DNA of 64,000 bases from positions 8,246,001-8,310,000 of the forward strand of contig OX442316.1 of the NCBI GenBank assembly GCA_949358305.1, in the 5' to 3' direction. The notes below the pieces were generated by a model. It did no database searches. It had not been told where the DNA came from and saw only the letters and a program-made list of their open reading frames with translations. Shown one piece after another: positions 1 through 14,736 of this stretch. Each line of letters starts with the position of its first letter. Position 1 is the stretch's first letter. Source of the DNA: Strigamia acuminata. Taxonomy: Eukaryota; Arthropoda; Chilopoda; Geophilomorpha; Linotaeniidae. The position numbers and the translations under genes were made by a program.

Positions 1-591
1 TAAATTTCGCCATAAGGACCTGGCACGATTACTAAATCATTTATCTCCTCCAGGAAAACTTGACTAACAATTAGATCAATGCTAGAAACTTCCATAAATC
101 TTGAAATATTTTCAGGGACTGGAAGAAATTAGTTAAGTTTTGTTGTTGTAATTCAAATATTGGAATTAAAAAATATTAATATTTTAATTTACTCTTTGGT
201 TTTTGTTCCTTCAGCAAATGCGGGTGGCAAAAATGATTGCTGCAAGTGTTTTCCAGATAAATGTTGGCCACATCTTCACGAAATGTTACCATTAAGGTAT
301 CAAGAACTTTTTGAGCCAATTGGCTGAAATATTTCGAGTCCCACGCGGCTGATGAATTCAACTTCAAAATTTCCTTTCAAATTATTTAAAACATAAAAAC
401 TCGTGTAATCGAGAGATATTAAAAAAAAATTATTTTACCTCCACAATTTTCTCAGGAACTGTGATGTTATTTTTACAAAGAAACGCATAATCTTCAGCAT
501 CGTATTCTTTACCAAAAGCAACGCACGCCGACTGGGTAAACCTCACTTGGACGAGACAAAAACAAGAGAGTAGCCAAACAAACCGGAGCAT
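1..591 (-). CDS. Secreted protein of unknown function, 5' part only
   Basis: I do not recognise this gene. Three exons are visible on the minus strand: 591-439, 373-193 and 118 running off the left edge. The first begins MLRFVWLLSCFCLVQVRFTQ, a typical signal peptide followed by a short Cys-containing stretch. An in-frame Met at 645 would add 18 residues before the hydrophobic core, so 591 is preferred. Exon junctions are GT-AG and keep frame. The visible mature part has several cysteines and an Asn-Ile-Thr glycosylation site and looks like an extracellular protein, but no domain can be named. The third exon has a leucine-rich look (IDLIVSQVFLEEINDLVIV), so a leucine-rich repeat ectodomain is possible. 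The rest of the gene lies outside the window. Confidence 0.5.
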
Positions 592-802
592 AGTGTCCAG
601 TGCAGAACCAAAAACACAAAGTAGAAATTTTTTCGTTGCAAACAATTATATATCATGTATTATGCAAATTTTGGAGATGACTAATGGAATAAGCTACTAA
701 CATTAAAGGGTGTACTGTGCACGTAGGTTATGCAAATACATTCAAGAACATTTGCTGAAATGATGTAGATGCCAAAAATAAATGCGACTATAGAAACTTT
801 AA

Positions 803-2258
803 TTATATTTCCTGTACGAATCCCTCTTTATTTCTTTTTACAATAAAAAATTGAATTAATTCGACAACACTGTTCAGATTTGAAGGCTCTTGGGCGCTTT
901 GCCATTCATATTCTTCGAAGAATCTTTTCCAATATTCGACACTTTTCCACGAATCTTCAACCACAACTTCAAGTCCAGATTTACAATGTAGTAATATTTG
1001 TTTCGGCACACTGCAAGTCCCCACCATCAGTGTGTGAGTACCGCCTGGACACATATTGCCACTGAAGCACAGTACATGCACCTTGTAACACCTAAATGCA
1101 TTTAAAGTGGTAGGAAGTTCCACTTGAATTCTTTGAGGACTATCGACAAAGTGTTCATCAAAAGTTTTTTTAAATTTCCAATTTTGAATGACCAGGCCGT
1201 GTAAATCTGAAATTGATCCTTGCAGTAGGACTAGTTTACTTTCATCCAGACGAACCGTGAAATTTACCGTTTTCAAAACAATGTCACAAGTAAATACCAA
1301 ATAAAGTGAATCTTCTTTCTTGGTTTGGATATTTTCATCCGCAACTTCCCAAAGGCGATATTGCAAATGGTTAACTTGATTGCGAGGACGACTTATTTCT
1401 TCAATATCCCAAGGTGGTGTGAGTATACACGGTTGATTCAAGTAATGTCGAATAAAACATTTACGCTCATCGGGAGTGAGGATATCATAATTGGTGAAAA
1501 CATTGTCTAGTTCCTCCCAGTTCATGTTAAAAAATCGTATCTTGTAAAGAACATCTCCCAAAATGCTGCGCAAATTTTTCTGATTAATTTCCAAATTTTT
1601 CTTACAACATTGATGCCTGGCCCAATACAAGACTCCTTTCAAAATTTCGGTCTCTGAAATGTTCAACGAATCGCGATCGAGAATTTCCATTATCACAGAT
1701 TGGTCTAAAAGAACAAACTCATTCCTTTGCATAATGGCGCCGATGTTGTCATCTAAAAATTCCAAACAAACAAGCAGGAGTTTTGTTCTGCGGTCCTCTT
1801 CTATTTCGTGAGTTAATTGAAATATAGGAAGGAATGTTGATATGTCCAATTTGGGAATCAGCATCGAAATGCATTTATCCACGAGCGAAGTTATAAGGTA
1901 CTTCTGAGCAACTTGAAGAACTTGGTACATAATTTGTACATTGTCCAATTGCACATCCTGCTCATAAATGTGCCTGGTGGAATATAAATAGAAATATAAA
2001 TATACTTAATACGAGTTATTTTATGAAACGAACTAACTGGAGCATGAATTTGAATGCTATCCCACTTGTGTCAGTCACTCTAACAGAACCACTTTCCTTT
2101 TCCCTGAAATTTCCTGTAAACATTCTCTCAAATACTTGACTTGACACTGACATAATAAACCGGTGAGCAGGGAACCGCCAGGTTTGTCCAGACTCCGGTC
2201 CGACAATAAAAATAACGTCACTGTGGTTTTCTTGCAAAAAAAACGGTGTTGCGTCCAT
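803..2258 (-). CDS. BTB/POZ and BACK domain protein
   Basis: Two exons (2258-2038 and 1973-803) join across a 64-bp GT-AG intron and give about 463 residues. Residues 10-120 form a BTB/POZ domain (SDVIFIVG, FPAHRFIMSVSSQVFERMF, then IYEQDVQL across the splice). A BACK-like helical region follows (about 130-240). The C-terminal 200 residues are mostly beta-like and could be a diverged PHR domain as in the BTBD1/2/3/6 group, but I could not confirm that. Proteins of this class usually act as substrate adaptors of cullin-3 ubiquitin ligases. That role is a family inference; no target is suggested by the context. An open frame continues past the donor to a stop, but the spliced form restores the BTB fold. 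Confidence 0.75.
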
Positions 2259-2521
2259 TTGGTAAAATCACGCTTTACGAATTGTTAGATGAATGTGTAA
2301 ATTTTAACATAACATTAAAAGAAATAGAAAACAAAACTCCTGCCGATTGTGCGTGGAATATTAAATATGGCAGCTAAAATTCGATTTCAACACGTGTGAA
2401 CAATCATTTTTGCGTTTGTTTGAAAAGTCCCGCCTAAAAACTGGGTTGGCTTCACTGCACAACTGTGGTTAACAATTAAATGAAAAAGATTTGATTTAGT
2501 CAAAAAATCTTTATTGAAATC

Positions 2522-3448
2522 TCAATTTTTCTTTTTCCATTCGCATACTAAGAAGAGAGGTAATCGATGAATTAATAATTTTGGAGATAAATTTTGCAAA
2601 ATCGCGCATTGATCTGTGGCAAAAATCTCGTCGGCTTTAACTACCATAAAGAAAAGCGCATGTTGGCCAGAGAAGGGTCTCTTATTCTTCCAAAAACGAA
2701 ATAAAGGGTATTTAGACATGGGTCGGTGAAATAAATACGGAGCAAACATTTCACATAACTGGCTTAACATTTTCTCATTGAAACGAAATCCAACTTTATC
2801 GCGCTGCATTTTGCCACACAAACGACGCATCATGCCTAAAAAATATTGCAGCACAAGAAGATGGTAACCGTCGTAATAAGTGTGTATAAATCTGAAAATT
2901 CGTAATATTCATCGTTAAATATAAGGGGGAGTGGAGATATTCAAATTAACCTGGCAATATGTAGGATCAAGTCAGGGCGGATGTCCGAATCAATCTCTTT
3001 TGACTGCAATGAGTTAACATAATCACCAATGTCCATCCAACGTCGATGTAAATTATGGGTAATGGACAACAATGGCTCATTCAACTCTCGAAGCAATTTC
3101 TAAACATATTTTACATTATATGATTTATGGGTGTAAAATGGGAGAGAAAATGTATTTACCAACCTGCAAAACTTGAAGCAATACTTCGACAGGATAGTCA
3201 CAAACACATGCGTACTTTTTTTGCTTCAAACACGAATACAGCTTTTTCTTTTCTGTTTTATCTTTCGGTAGGTTTATTCCATCTTCGAAATTGTGCCAGG
3301 ATAACTTCTGATGCAATTCCTGAAGGATTAACTTGGAATAAAATAAACAAAAAAAATATTAATATAGAAAGCTGTTATTTAAATTCATTTAAATAATACT
3401 TACAAAAATGTGGTAGTAATTACTCAGTAAGCTTCTGGATCGAATCAT
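2522..3448 (-). CDS. Small RhoGAP-like domain protein
   Basis: Four exons (3448-3404, 3319-3164, 3099-2951, 2891-2522) splice in frame to 239 residues. The stretch LLRELNEPLLSI is a good match to the conserved core of RhoGAP domains, and LCEMFAPYLFHRP matches their later asparagine/alanine-proline helix region. The arginine-finger motif (G-x-F/Y-R-x-S-G) that drives GTP hydrolysis is not visible upstream, so the domain may be catalytically dead or the true 5' end may lie further up. The layout resembles the C-terminal half of DEPDC1-type proteins, with no DEP domain seen. It would be expected to bind Rho-family GTPases; function is inferred only from the domain. Confidence 0.55.
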
Positions 3449-4136
3449 TCCGAAATACGCAAAGCGCCGTCATGACGAAGTTCAATTGTTTGCTTTGAGT
3501 TTGTTTTTCTGACAATTAATTTCAACAACACTATAGTGTGTTTCTCTTTTCTTTTAGAGTTTCCCTAGAAAACAAATACAGTATATTCATGTCACGGTTC
3601 TACCATTCAAAAAGGTATGGCATGGAAAATGAAGGAATCAACTTTATAGCGTGAGAATTAATTGGAATTTGCTCATGATGAAAATAAACTAAGATGTTTC
3701 ATTTACGCTTTTCAGAATATAGATTAATAAAGATATAATATACCCATAACATATCATTTTGATGTTATTAAGACATTATCATACCGAGGGAGTTATTAAA
3801 GTGATGAATTACTTCAGTAAACAAATATAGCTATACCAATATAGTCTACACACAAATTATTCATCACACATCATTAAAAAGCTGCACAAGTTAATAATTC
3901 TATTTTAACCCAACCTGCTTAGCTATAAAATAGAATTAAAACGAAAGTTACTGCAGCTTATATTGACATGGTTTATGTTTTAATGATGCTTTTATGGAAT
4001 GGCTTTCTAATTACATTAACACAAAACTGAGGGTGTAACCCTCCATTATTGTGAGTACAGAGCAACTTCTGCTCCTCACAATTGATTTCTCTTTTGGTGC
4101 GTAACGTAGTGCTTTAGTGACCATCTCTGATAAATC
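3449..4136. other. Intergenic, AT-rich, no gene seen
   Basis: This stretch separates the RhoGAP-like gene and the glutamate receptor, which are transcribed away from each other, so it should hold both promoters. I see no long open frame, RNA gene or repeat of note. Confidence 0.5.
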
Positions 4137-7454
<3,318 letters not shown>

Positions 7455-7770
7455 GTACTGGTTTTTGTGTATACGGTTTTCATTTTTCATTTTTTTTTTT
7501 TTTTGCATTTCAGAAATATTTGATTCTACCAATTTATAAAAAAAACACCGTCATATTTACTGATTTACTAAACTTTTATTTTTTTGCAATTTTTAAATAT
7601 TTGTAGACGACTTTATATTGTACAAGATCATCAAATTACCGTAATTTTTTTTTTACATCTACCAGATTAAACAAAAATATTTGCATCATAAACTTAAATT
7701 GTTTACAGTTATTAATTCCATTTACAATTTTTTTTAAGAAACACAGTTTAATTTTTTTTAAGTATGTAAA
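7455..7770. other. Convergent 3' flank of the receptor and the kelch gene
   Basis: Very AT-rich with long T runs. The two flanking genes converge here, so it should hold both 3' untranslated regions. Nothing else is visible. Confidence 0.4.
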
Positions 7771-9381
7771 TCATCTGAAACAAATATCACACGTGAATCC
7801 ATTCGTCTGCCAAGTAAAACCACGAGTTTCAAACGATTTCCACACATTCACTTCAGGATAATAAATTAAAAACACAGACTTATCAACTTTATCACCAAAA
7901 AGAATAAAAGGTTCCTCACAATTCATAAAGAGAGGCTGACACTTGGTCAGTTCTGGCAATGTTTTACCGCTCCAAACATTGGTTTCCGTGTCGTAACTCA
8001 CAATGTGCGTCTCATCTCTCACAAAATACAACTTCTTTTTGCACTTCTTCTGCAGACATTTGCATCTGATGGATATAATGTTATTAACATCGCGTAAAGG
8101 TTTCTGAAATTCCCACTCGTTATTTTCAAAATTGTACATAAGTATCGAAGATAATGAGGATGCGTGATAATACAAATTGCCATTTAACGCCAGTAAATTA
8201 CTCTGCGAAATCACATTCACGATAGGTGTCAACGACTTCCACGTTTTAGCATCGGCATCAAACTTGACAAGCTTTTCATAATTCCAAATGTACATGCTTT
8301 TACCATCGACAACACCGGTAACCTGATTTTCCAACGTCACAGCCGGTCCCGTATATAATTGACGATTCTTTTCATTATAAGCCACAAATCTCTTCTCGCA
8401 CGAAACGGCAAAATAAAACTTATCGCCATTAAGCGCGATCAGAGGACACCAATCTTTGCCTAGCGCCAGCGGAAGTTGCACCGTTGCAAAAATACACCAT
8501 TCCTTTCTTCCGATAGAATAAACTTGGTTTAAAATTTTCCCATCGGCAGCGTGACAATTATAATGGAAATGAAGCTGCAAATCTTGTTTATGATGCACCA
8601 ATTCACGGTCAGAAGTGATAGAAAAGGAGGAAAGAAACTTGGTCAATTCTAATGAATTTTTCACAAACTCGCTGCTTATCAGCTGTCGAATAAATTTTCG
8701 CGATAATTTCGACACGTCCAAGAGACAGAAAAATGCGATAATTTTTTCCAACGTTGCATCCGGGCTCTTTTTGCCCCAACTAATGATGGCATGGGCCAAC
8801 GACTCATTCTGTATCGACATTTCCTTCGCATACGATATCAGAGCTTCCATTTGATCCAGAGACAGTTTGCCAAACCGGTTTGCGGATACGTCCAATAGTT
8901 TGGCCAAATGTTTAAGAATGAAGGTCATCACACGTTCCTCGGCTTCAGAGTTTTCGAACTTAATCGTCAGTTCCCAGAACTGGAAACAGTTATTGATTGT
9001 TAAATTATTCAGCAAAGAATTGATGCAGTAGTTGATGAGCAGTTCTTCGTGCATATTTTGACACGTTTCCAGCACTTTTTTAATCAGTTGCGTGTCGTTT
9101 TGTAAACTCGATTGAATTTCGCCGTAAAAGCTGGTTACGATGGCTTCGATCACTGACACGGGTATGGTTTCGAATTCAATTTGTATGAAACTGTCGCCAA
9201 TTAAATTGGTGGTGAGCAAGTCGTAAAAAAACGGACTGGCAGCCATGAGCACACACCTATGGGCATGAATGCTTCCTCCTTGACATTCCAGGATTACATC
9301 TGTGTAAATTTTGTTTTTACGCATTTCTCTCAGTTTTTTCACAGCGTAACCAAACCGGTCTCTGCACAATTTTTCTTCCAT
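7771..9381 (-). CDS. Intronless BTB-BACK-kelch protein
   Basis: One uninterrupted frame of 536 residues. An N-terminal BTB domain (about 20-115; YTDVILECQGGSIHAHRCVLMA split by ordinary residues) is followed by a BACK region (about 120-240) and then kelch-like blades with recurring tryptophans (WCPLIALNGDKFYFAVS, KSMYIWNYEKLVKFDADAKTW, NVWSGKTLPELTK). Kelch-like proteins of this form recruit substrates to cullin-3 ubiquitin ligases. The double-glycine marks of canonical kelch repeats are weak, so the propeller is diverged. All neighbours have introns while this gene has none, which would fit an old retrocopy, although some kelch genes are naturally intron-poor. Its start is set by the Met just before the BTB fold. 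Confidence 0.85.
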   Translation of the reverse strand: MEEKLCRDRFGYAVKKLREMRKNKIYTDVILECQGGSIHAHRCVLMAASPFFYDLLTTNLIGDSFIQIEFETIPVSVIEAIVTSFYGEIQSSLQNDTQLIKKVLETCQNMHEELLINYCINSLLNNLTINNCFQFWELTIKFENSEAEERVMTFILKHLAKLLDVSANRFGKLSLDQMEALISYAKEMSIQNESLAHAIISWGKKSPDATLEKIIAFFCLLDVSKLSRKFIRQLISSEFVKNSLELTKFLSSFSITSDRELVHHKQDLQLHFHYNCHAADGKILNQVYSIGRKEWCIFATVQLPLALGKDWCPLIALNGDKFYFAVSCEKRFVAYNEKNRQLYTGPAVTLENQVTGVVDGKSMYIWNYEKLVKFDADAKTWKSLTPIVNVISQSNLLALNGNLYYHASSLSSILMYNFENNEWEFQKPLRDVNNIISIRCKCLQKKCKKKLYFVRDETHIVSYDTETNVWSGKTLPELTKCQPLFMNCEEPFILFGDKVDKSVFLIYYPEVNVWKSFETRGFTWQTNGFTCDICFR

Positions 9382-9613
9382 GATGCCACTTTTTACTGAT
9401 TCAAATTTGGATTGAGAAAGATTAAAGAACGGAGAAAGGAGGGTTATTTGTATGTAATATTGAATTTACAAAAATTAAAAACGCATGATCACTGTTGAAG
9501 ATATGAGCTGGTGTATTATTGTCGGTGATATTGATAACAATAACAAACATCTTTTGTCTACTTTAATTTTTTATTTTATAAAAAGAAAAAAGAAAAAATT
9601 AAAACACAAACAC

Positions 9614-12600
9614 TCACGGATTAACATCACCGAGTTCGTTATTGAGTTTTTTACGGTAGATCCGTAAACAGTGATAGAAGATAAAAAAGACAGAAATAAA
9701 ACCCACAGCAATCTGTCGCAACGATTAGTTTCATTTAAAATATAAAAAAAGAAAGTAATAAATCCTCTTACCGCTAATTGTGGAAGCGCTTTGTGGATTA
9801 AACTTGCAGGCAGTCCGTGAATACGAATCACAAAGCGTAAAGTGAGATCACAGTGTGTAAAATTTGAATCAAATCCTCTTTAACATGAAATGAAAATAAA
9901 AATAGTCATTAATCTATTCATTAACCTTGCAATTAATAAAGAACCTGTTGGTGACTTCAATAAGCAAATCATATTGGGCATCATATGGAAATTCTGGATC
10001 CACATTGCCACATGGTGAATGCCATTCGCACATCCAACTAAAAAATAAATTTCAATTATTATAATTCGAGTACATTGCGTCCAGGTTAATTTAACTGGAT
10101 AGGTTTTCCACCATAAATCACAAAAGGTACGGAGTCATCAGTTTTGGTATGACTAGAACGACGACCTCCTATAACTCGTTTTTTTAAGTTCTTATTACGA
10201 CGCAAACGCTCATCGGGCTCATTAACATCCCCTTGCTCGTGATCCTCCGCATGCTCTTCATGCTCTGCGTGATGATCTAGACGCCATATCGCGTGATGTT
10301 CCGTCCCGTTAAGAAAATTGTAATCCGTTATTTCTTTATTGCTGAATAAACGGATGCCTTCGCCCACAGCACCCCCGCCCACCACTAACAGCTGCAATGG
10401 GTCCGTGTAAATCTCTTCCAGCCCTGAAACGTCGTCCACAACAGTAAACACCGGAGAAAAGTCTAAGAAAAAATAATACATGCATAATACAATAAAACTC
10501 TGTTTTGGGGCTGCTAAAAAAATGTAGTGAATATTTCTTACCTCCATAAAAATCAAAGCATGGTCTGTTAGCCACCGAATGAATGCAATCATAATTATCT
10601 GCAAAATGGTACTTATTAAGGTGCACCGTTTTAAACCAATCGAATAATAAATGTTTCGAAGGTGGACAGCCCAGAAGAATTTGCGTCTTATATTTTCCCT
10701 GACAAATGAAAATATTTGTAAGTTTAATATTTTATATTTACAATAGAAACAAATACCTCAGGTTCTGTTGAACCCAGAATGCAACTTTTCTCATTATCAT
10801 CCAGAAATCTGAATTCAACCAAAGAGGGAATTAAATTAGCACCAATTGGATTCACCGCGTAAACTTTATCTGTACCACTAACTTGAATCTGCATTAAAAA
10901 ATAAAATAATTACAAAGATAATTAACACACAATGCATACTTCGTAGGTAATTATATGTCCAGTCTTGTTCACTTCAAAATACCGAGTTTCAAGTTCAGAC
11001 TTTGAATGTATGATCTGTATGGGAACTTTAGAGTAACCTATTTTTTCAATTATTTAACCAATTAAAGCCATTTTTGACTGCAGTGATCAAAGCTTACGGT
11101 GATTATGTGTATAGTGAATTGACACTTGCACAATAAAAACATCTCCGGTGTCTAAATACACGGTGGACGGAAAGCCCGAATCACTACCGAAATCTTGTTT
11201 GTACACCTTATTCGTCATTGACCATTTAATAATCGAGTTTCGTACATTGTTTGTCAATTATTTATCACCTGTTTATAATTTTTTGCTTGTAGCTCAAAAA
11301 CAGGGCGTTGTCTAATCTTTTCTTCCAAGTCTGCCAAGTTAGTAAATACCTGTAGTATGTAATTCAAAGTCGAGCAATAAATTTTTGAATCAAATTTTTT
11401 CGACTACAAAGTCATACTATGCTATCCTGATCGTTCTGCCACTTGCTAATGGCATCTTTAAACGGAGAGCGGTACCCAGATGTCGTAGCAGTAGGATCAT
11501 ACGAGGAAATAAATGAAGCCACTCCTTGATACAAATAAACGGCTTGTTTGCTATTGTAATCAATATCCCCAAAATTTTCTGAAGGAAAAAGCTGAAATGT
11601 CTAATTTTTTGTTTTTGTTATTTATATATAATCCCGTTGTTACTTATTTTGAGTTATCTTACTTTCACACCAGTTAATTTAGTCATATTTTCAATTTTGA
11701 AATCGATTTTCCCAATTGTGCATTCTTGAATTTCCAAACTGAATAAAAATTAGAAATGACTTAGAAACTACAATTTCATTTTTAATTTTTAACTTAGGCA
11801 CCCTTGTCTTAAGTTTTCGTTGTAAATAAATTGCTCGATAAAATGTTTATGATCAAACGTGATCGATTTCAATTCAATTTCATCGGTATTTAGTTTCTTT
11901 TCTGCTTTTGCAATCGCGTTTAACTTAAAATGTGAAATTTTAACAGCAACTTTTATTAATCGTAATAAATAATTTGTTTCGTACCAACATGGGTGTTCCT
12001 GAAGGCGCTTTATAAACAGCAATTAAATCGTTCAAATCCAAAGGAAAACGAGACCATAAATTTGATACGTAGTAAATAGACTTGGAGCCAATTTGACCCA
12101 TCCCAATCTGAATAAACAAAAAAATAATTACGAACACAACATAATTAAAAAATCACTTTTGCTTACTTTCTTCTCTTGTCTCAGAAACAAATAATAATTA
12201 TCATTCAATGTTAGTAACTGAATTATGTCTTGCTCCGTTGAATTATTAGTAATATTAATCAATGTCTGCTTCTTTGATTGGCTAAAATAACAATTTACGA
12301 TTATTACCACCAAAAAACACCTCAAAAACAAACAAAACGTACCACATAAAAATCACCGAGCCATAAGCAAATACAATAACTTCTGAAATGGAGTTATGAA
12401 CCAACAATCTCGACAAATAAACTGTAGCGCTGAGGCTACAGAATGTGCTCCACGTTTTCTTATATCCTAAAAGAAAAATACATTGTGGTTACAATTAAAT
12501 GTCAATTTTATTATGTGCTATTTACGATTAAACTCCAATATGAAATAAATATCCTTGTGCTCGTTTAGCACCAGAAAATAAAAACCAGAAGCCTTTTGTG

Positions 12601-14353
12601 CAAGTGCCGATGACACCAAACAACAATCTAAATGTAATGTTTGCTGGCAATACTTGTGTATATTACGAGCCCAGTGGTCTTTAATATCAACGAAAGTTGG
12701 CCACGCAGCTGGAATATATAATTTTTTAATAATTTTAAATAATTCATCTAATTAATTCGATTTTTAACATGTCTTGGGATCAATGTAAGCTACAGCAGCA
12801 GAACCGCATTTATCCTTTGCACCCGAATGACTAGATACTATCAAAACTACTTGAGTTTTTGCATCGCGTTTAGTCGCCATTTGATTAACACACATGTGTG
12901 ACACCAGGTGAAACGTTTTGTTTTTCTGAGCCAGCAGACCAAACTAAAAAAAAAAAAAAAAATTAAAATTAAAAATATTCAAACATTAATTTCAATTAGT
13001 TCAATGATTACTTCGGTCCCTACAAGATTTACTGACGATAGTGCCATGACTGACTTAACTTTCTCCCTTGAATTAACACAAACACGACTAAAATTCGTTT
13101 CATTAGGAATTATCTAAAAATAAAAAATTATTTTTAATTTTTTTCAATTAGAACTACCGGTAGGAAATTGAGGGTTTTACCTCCGTAAAAAAATATGTGC
13201 GAAAATCTGATGATGCCATTAATACAAGAGGCTGGTCTGGCAGCAGACTGATGCTGGTGCTCATTTCGTTTTCAGGATTTACGTGCACGTACACAGGAGC
13301 TAAATCCAGCAATTTTTGAATGCCTTTTTTAAAAGGTACCAAATTCAAATTCGTTTTGAAGTTTTTTTTAAATAAATGTGCCACATCCAAATTTATGCTG
13401 AAAAACATAAAAAACAATTTTCTTGTAAAATGTTACCCAACATTCCAACTGAAAAATGCCATACTCCAAGTAAAATTGATGATATCCAATGCCACCTGAT
13501 GAAATTAAAACCCGAGCTGTTATTGACGTGTTTTGAACAGGAAAAGGGGCATACCACACGCTGGGACAATCTGATTCATGGCAAAACTCGACACCTATTA
13601 TTAATTTAAATAAAATAGTTAATCAATGTGTGTCATTTAATAACACAATACGGTATACTCACTGCTGTCATTAAGCGGAACCAATAAACCACGCAGAATA
13701 TATTCGTGAGTAGTCGGTTTCTCATTCTCACCGCTTTTAATTATTAGATGAACGTTGGGACACACTCCTTGCAATATTAAACTGCGCATTAACTTCTCAT
13801 TTATCTAGAAAAAAGAATATTGTACATAAAAGCTACTAATAAAAATAATAAAATGGCCGAGGCTATTTCTACCGATTTTGATGTCGGTGGGAATAAACGC
13901 ATGGGCTATTTCCACCGATTTTTATCAAAATGATCACCGAAATCGGTGGAAATAGCTTTTCCGTAATAAAATATACAAAATTACTTTTCCATTACAGCCA
14001 ACTGAGATTTTTAACATGTAGTCAGATATATCCGAAGAGTTTATCTGCAAAAAAAAATCGAAAAATAAATATTAATCATAAATTAAACGTGTAGCGGTGT
14101 TAATGTTTACATTAATCATTAACTGTTCTTGTAAAATCCCTAAGTAATGTCGGTGGGCTGGCACTAATGATATAAAATTAACAGTTTCCACCAACCAACC
14201 ACATAATTCAGTTTGTAATTGCAATGAAGTATACTTTAAATAGGTAACCAGCAATATAACAAGTTTATACATTATGTACGCCATAACTAAACAAAACAAT
14301 ATACGTGTGACGCTGCGCCCTGAATTACCGAGCACGTTTAAATTACCCTCCAA
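9614..14353 (-). CDS. CATSPERG: CatSper auxiliary subunit gamma-like membrane protein
   Basis: About 20 exons on the minus strand encode a large single-pass protein. C-terminal exons checked in phase are 10698-10542, 10462-10096, 10037-9945, 9877-9772 and 9712-9614. Together they read as the CATSPERG C-terminus: ILLGCPPSKHLLFD, a conserved Asp-Cys and PCFDFYGDFSPVF, then LLVVGGGA, an EI-x-x-YNFLN-like block with AIW, a WMCEWHSPCG motif, EVTNRGFD, IRIHGLPASL, one hydrophobic helix (IAVGFISVFFIFYHC) and a short basic tail. This order of motifs is the one I know from vertebrate CATSPERG. The family subunit sits beside the CatSper Ca2+ channel in the sperm flagellum. A His/Glu/Asp-rich insertion (about 10200-10280) is specific to this copy. 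Upstream exons are Cys-rich and extracellular-like. One base near 14040 breaks the frame between the first two exons (see findings), so the N-terminus is uncertain. The assignment rests on recalled motifs, not on an alignment. Confidence 0.7.
13857..13966. repeat. Short direct and inverted repeat in a CATSPERG intron
   Basis: The phrase GGCTATTTCTACCGATTTT, a second copy GGCTATTTCCACCGATTTTT and an inverted copy ending GGTGGAAATAGC lie within about 110 bp in the intron between exons 2 and 3. This may be the remnant of a small palindromic element. No target duplication was recognised. Confidence 0.5.
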
Positions 14354-14736
14354 AATTATTTAATGTTGAGTTCAATACTTGCAATAAATGAATTAGATAA
14401 GTAGCAGAAAACCGCAACACGACCACGTGGGTTCAATTTATGTTGCAAAAATGTCCAGTTTTTCGCTACCCCAAACTTCAGAAATCTCGGTCATGATGTC
14501 CATGGCAAAAAATCTAACAGAAAGAGTCGTGCTGCAAGTATCCACTAGTCCACTGAAACGGCAGACTGTTGTTAGACAAGTTATTAGTTGTTGTTTCGGC
14601 CACTAGATTACCTCACCGTAGCAGAACATTGAAATTTCTAGAAAAGGTGAGAAGCGTGGCCCCGCTTTTCTTCTTCCCTTTTCAACGTTCTTATTTCCTA
14701 TTCCTCTCGAGATTTTAATCTCGATTACTATTTAGG
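14354..14736 (+). promoter_or_regulatory. Shared upstream region of CATSPERG and AHSA1, with AHSA1 leader intron
   Basis: The two genes are divergent and this 380-bp interval must hold both start regions. A leader exon seems to end near 14646 at AAAAG|GTGAGA, and the acceptor TTTAG|G lies one base before the AHSA1 start codon at 14737, giving an intron of about 90 bp in the 5' untranslated region. No TATA box was evident. Confidence 0.5.

Noticed and set aside
10463-10604. Upstream Met extending the CATSPERG exon at 10462 as a separate gene start
   Set aside because: The extension reads through an intron with a normal acceptor at 10463. The preceding exon joins in frame and gives the conserved motif order.
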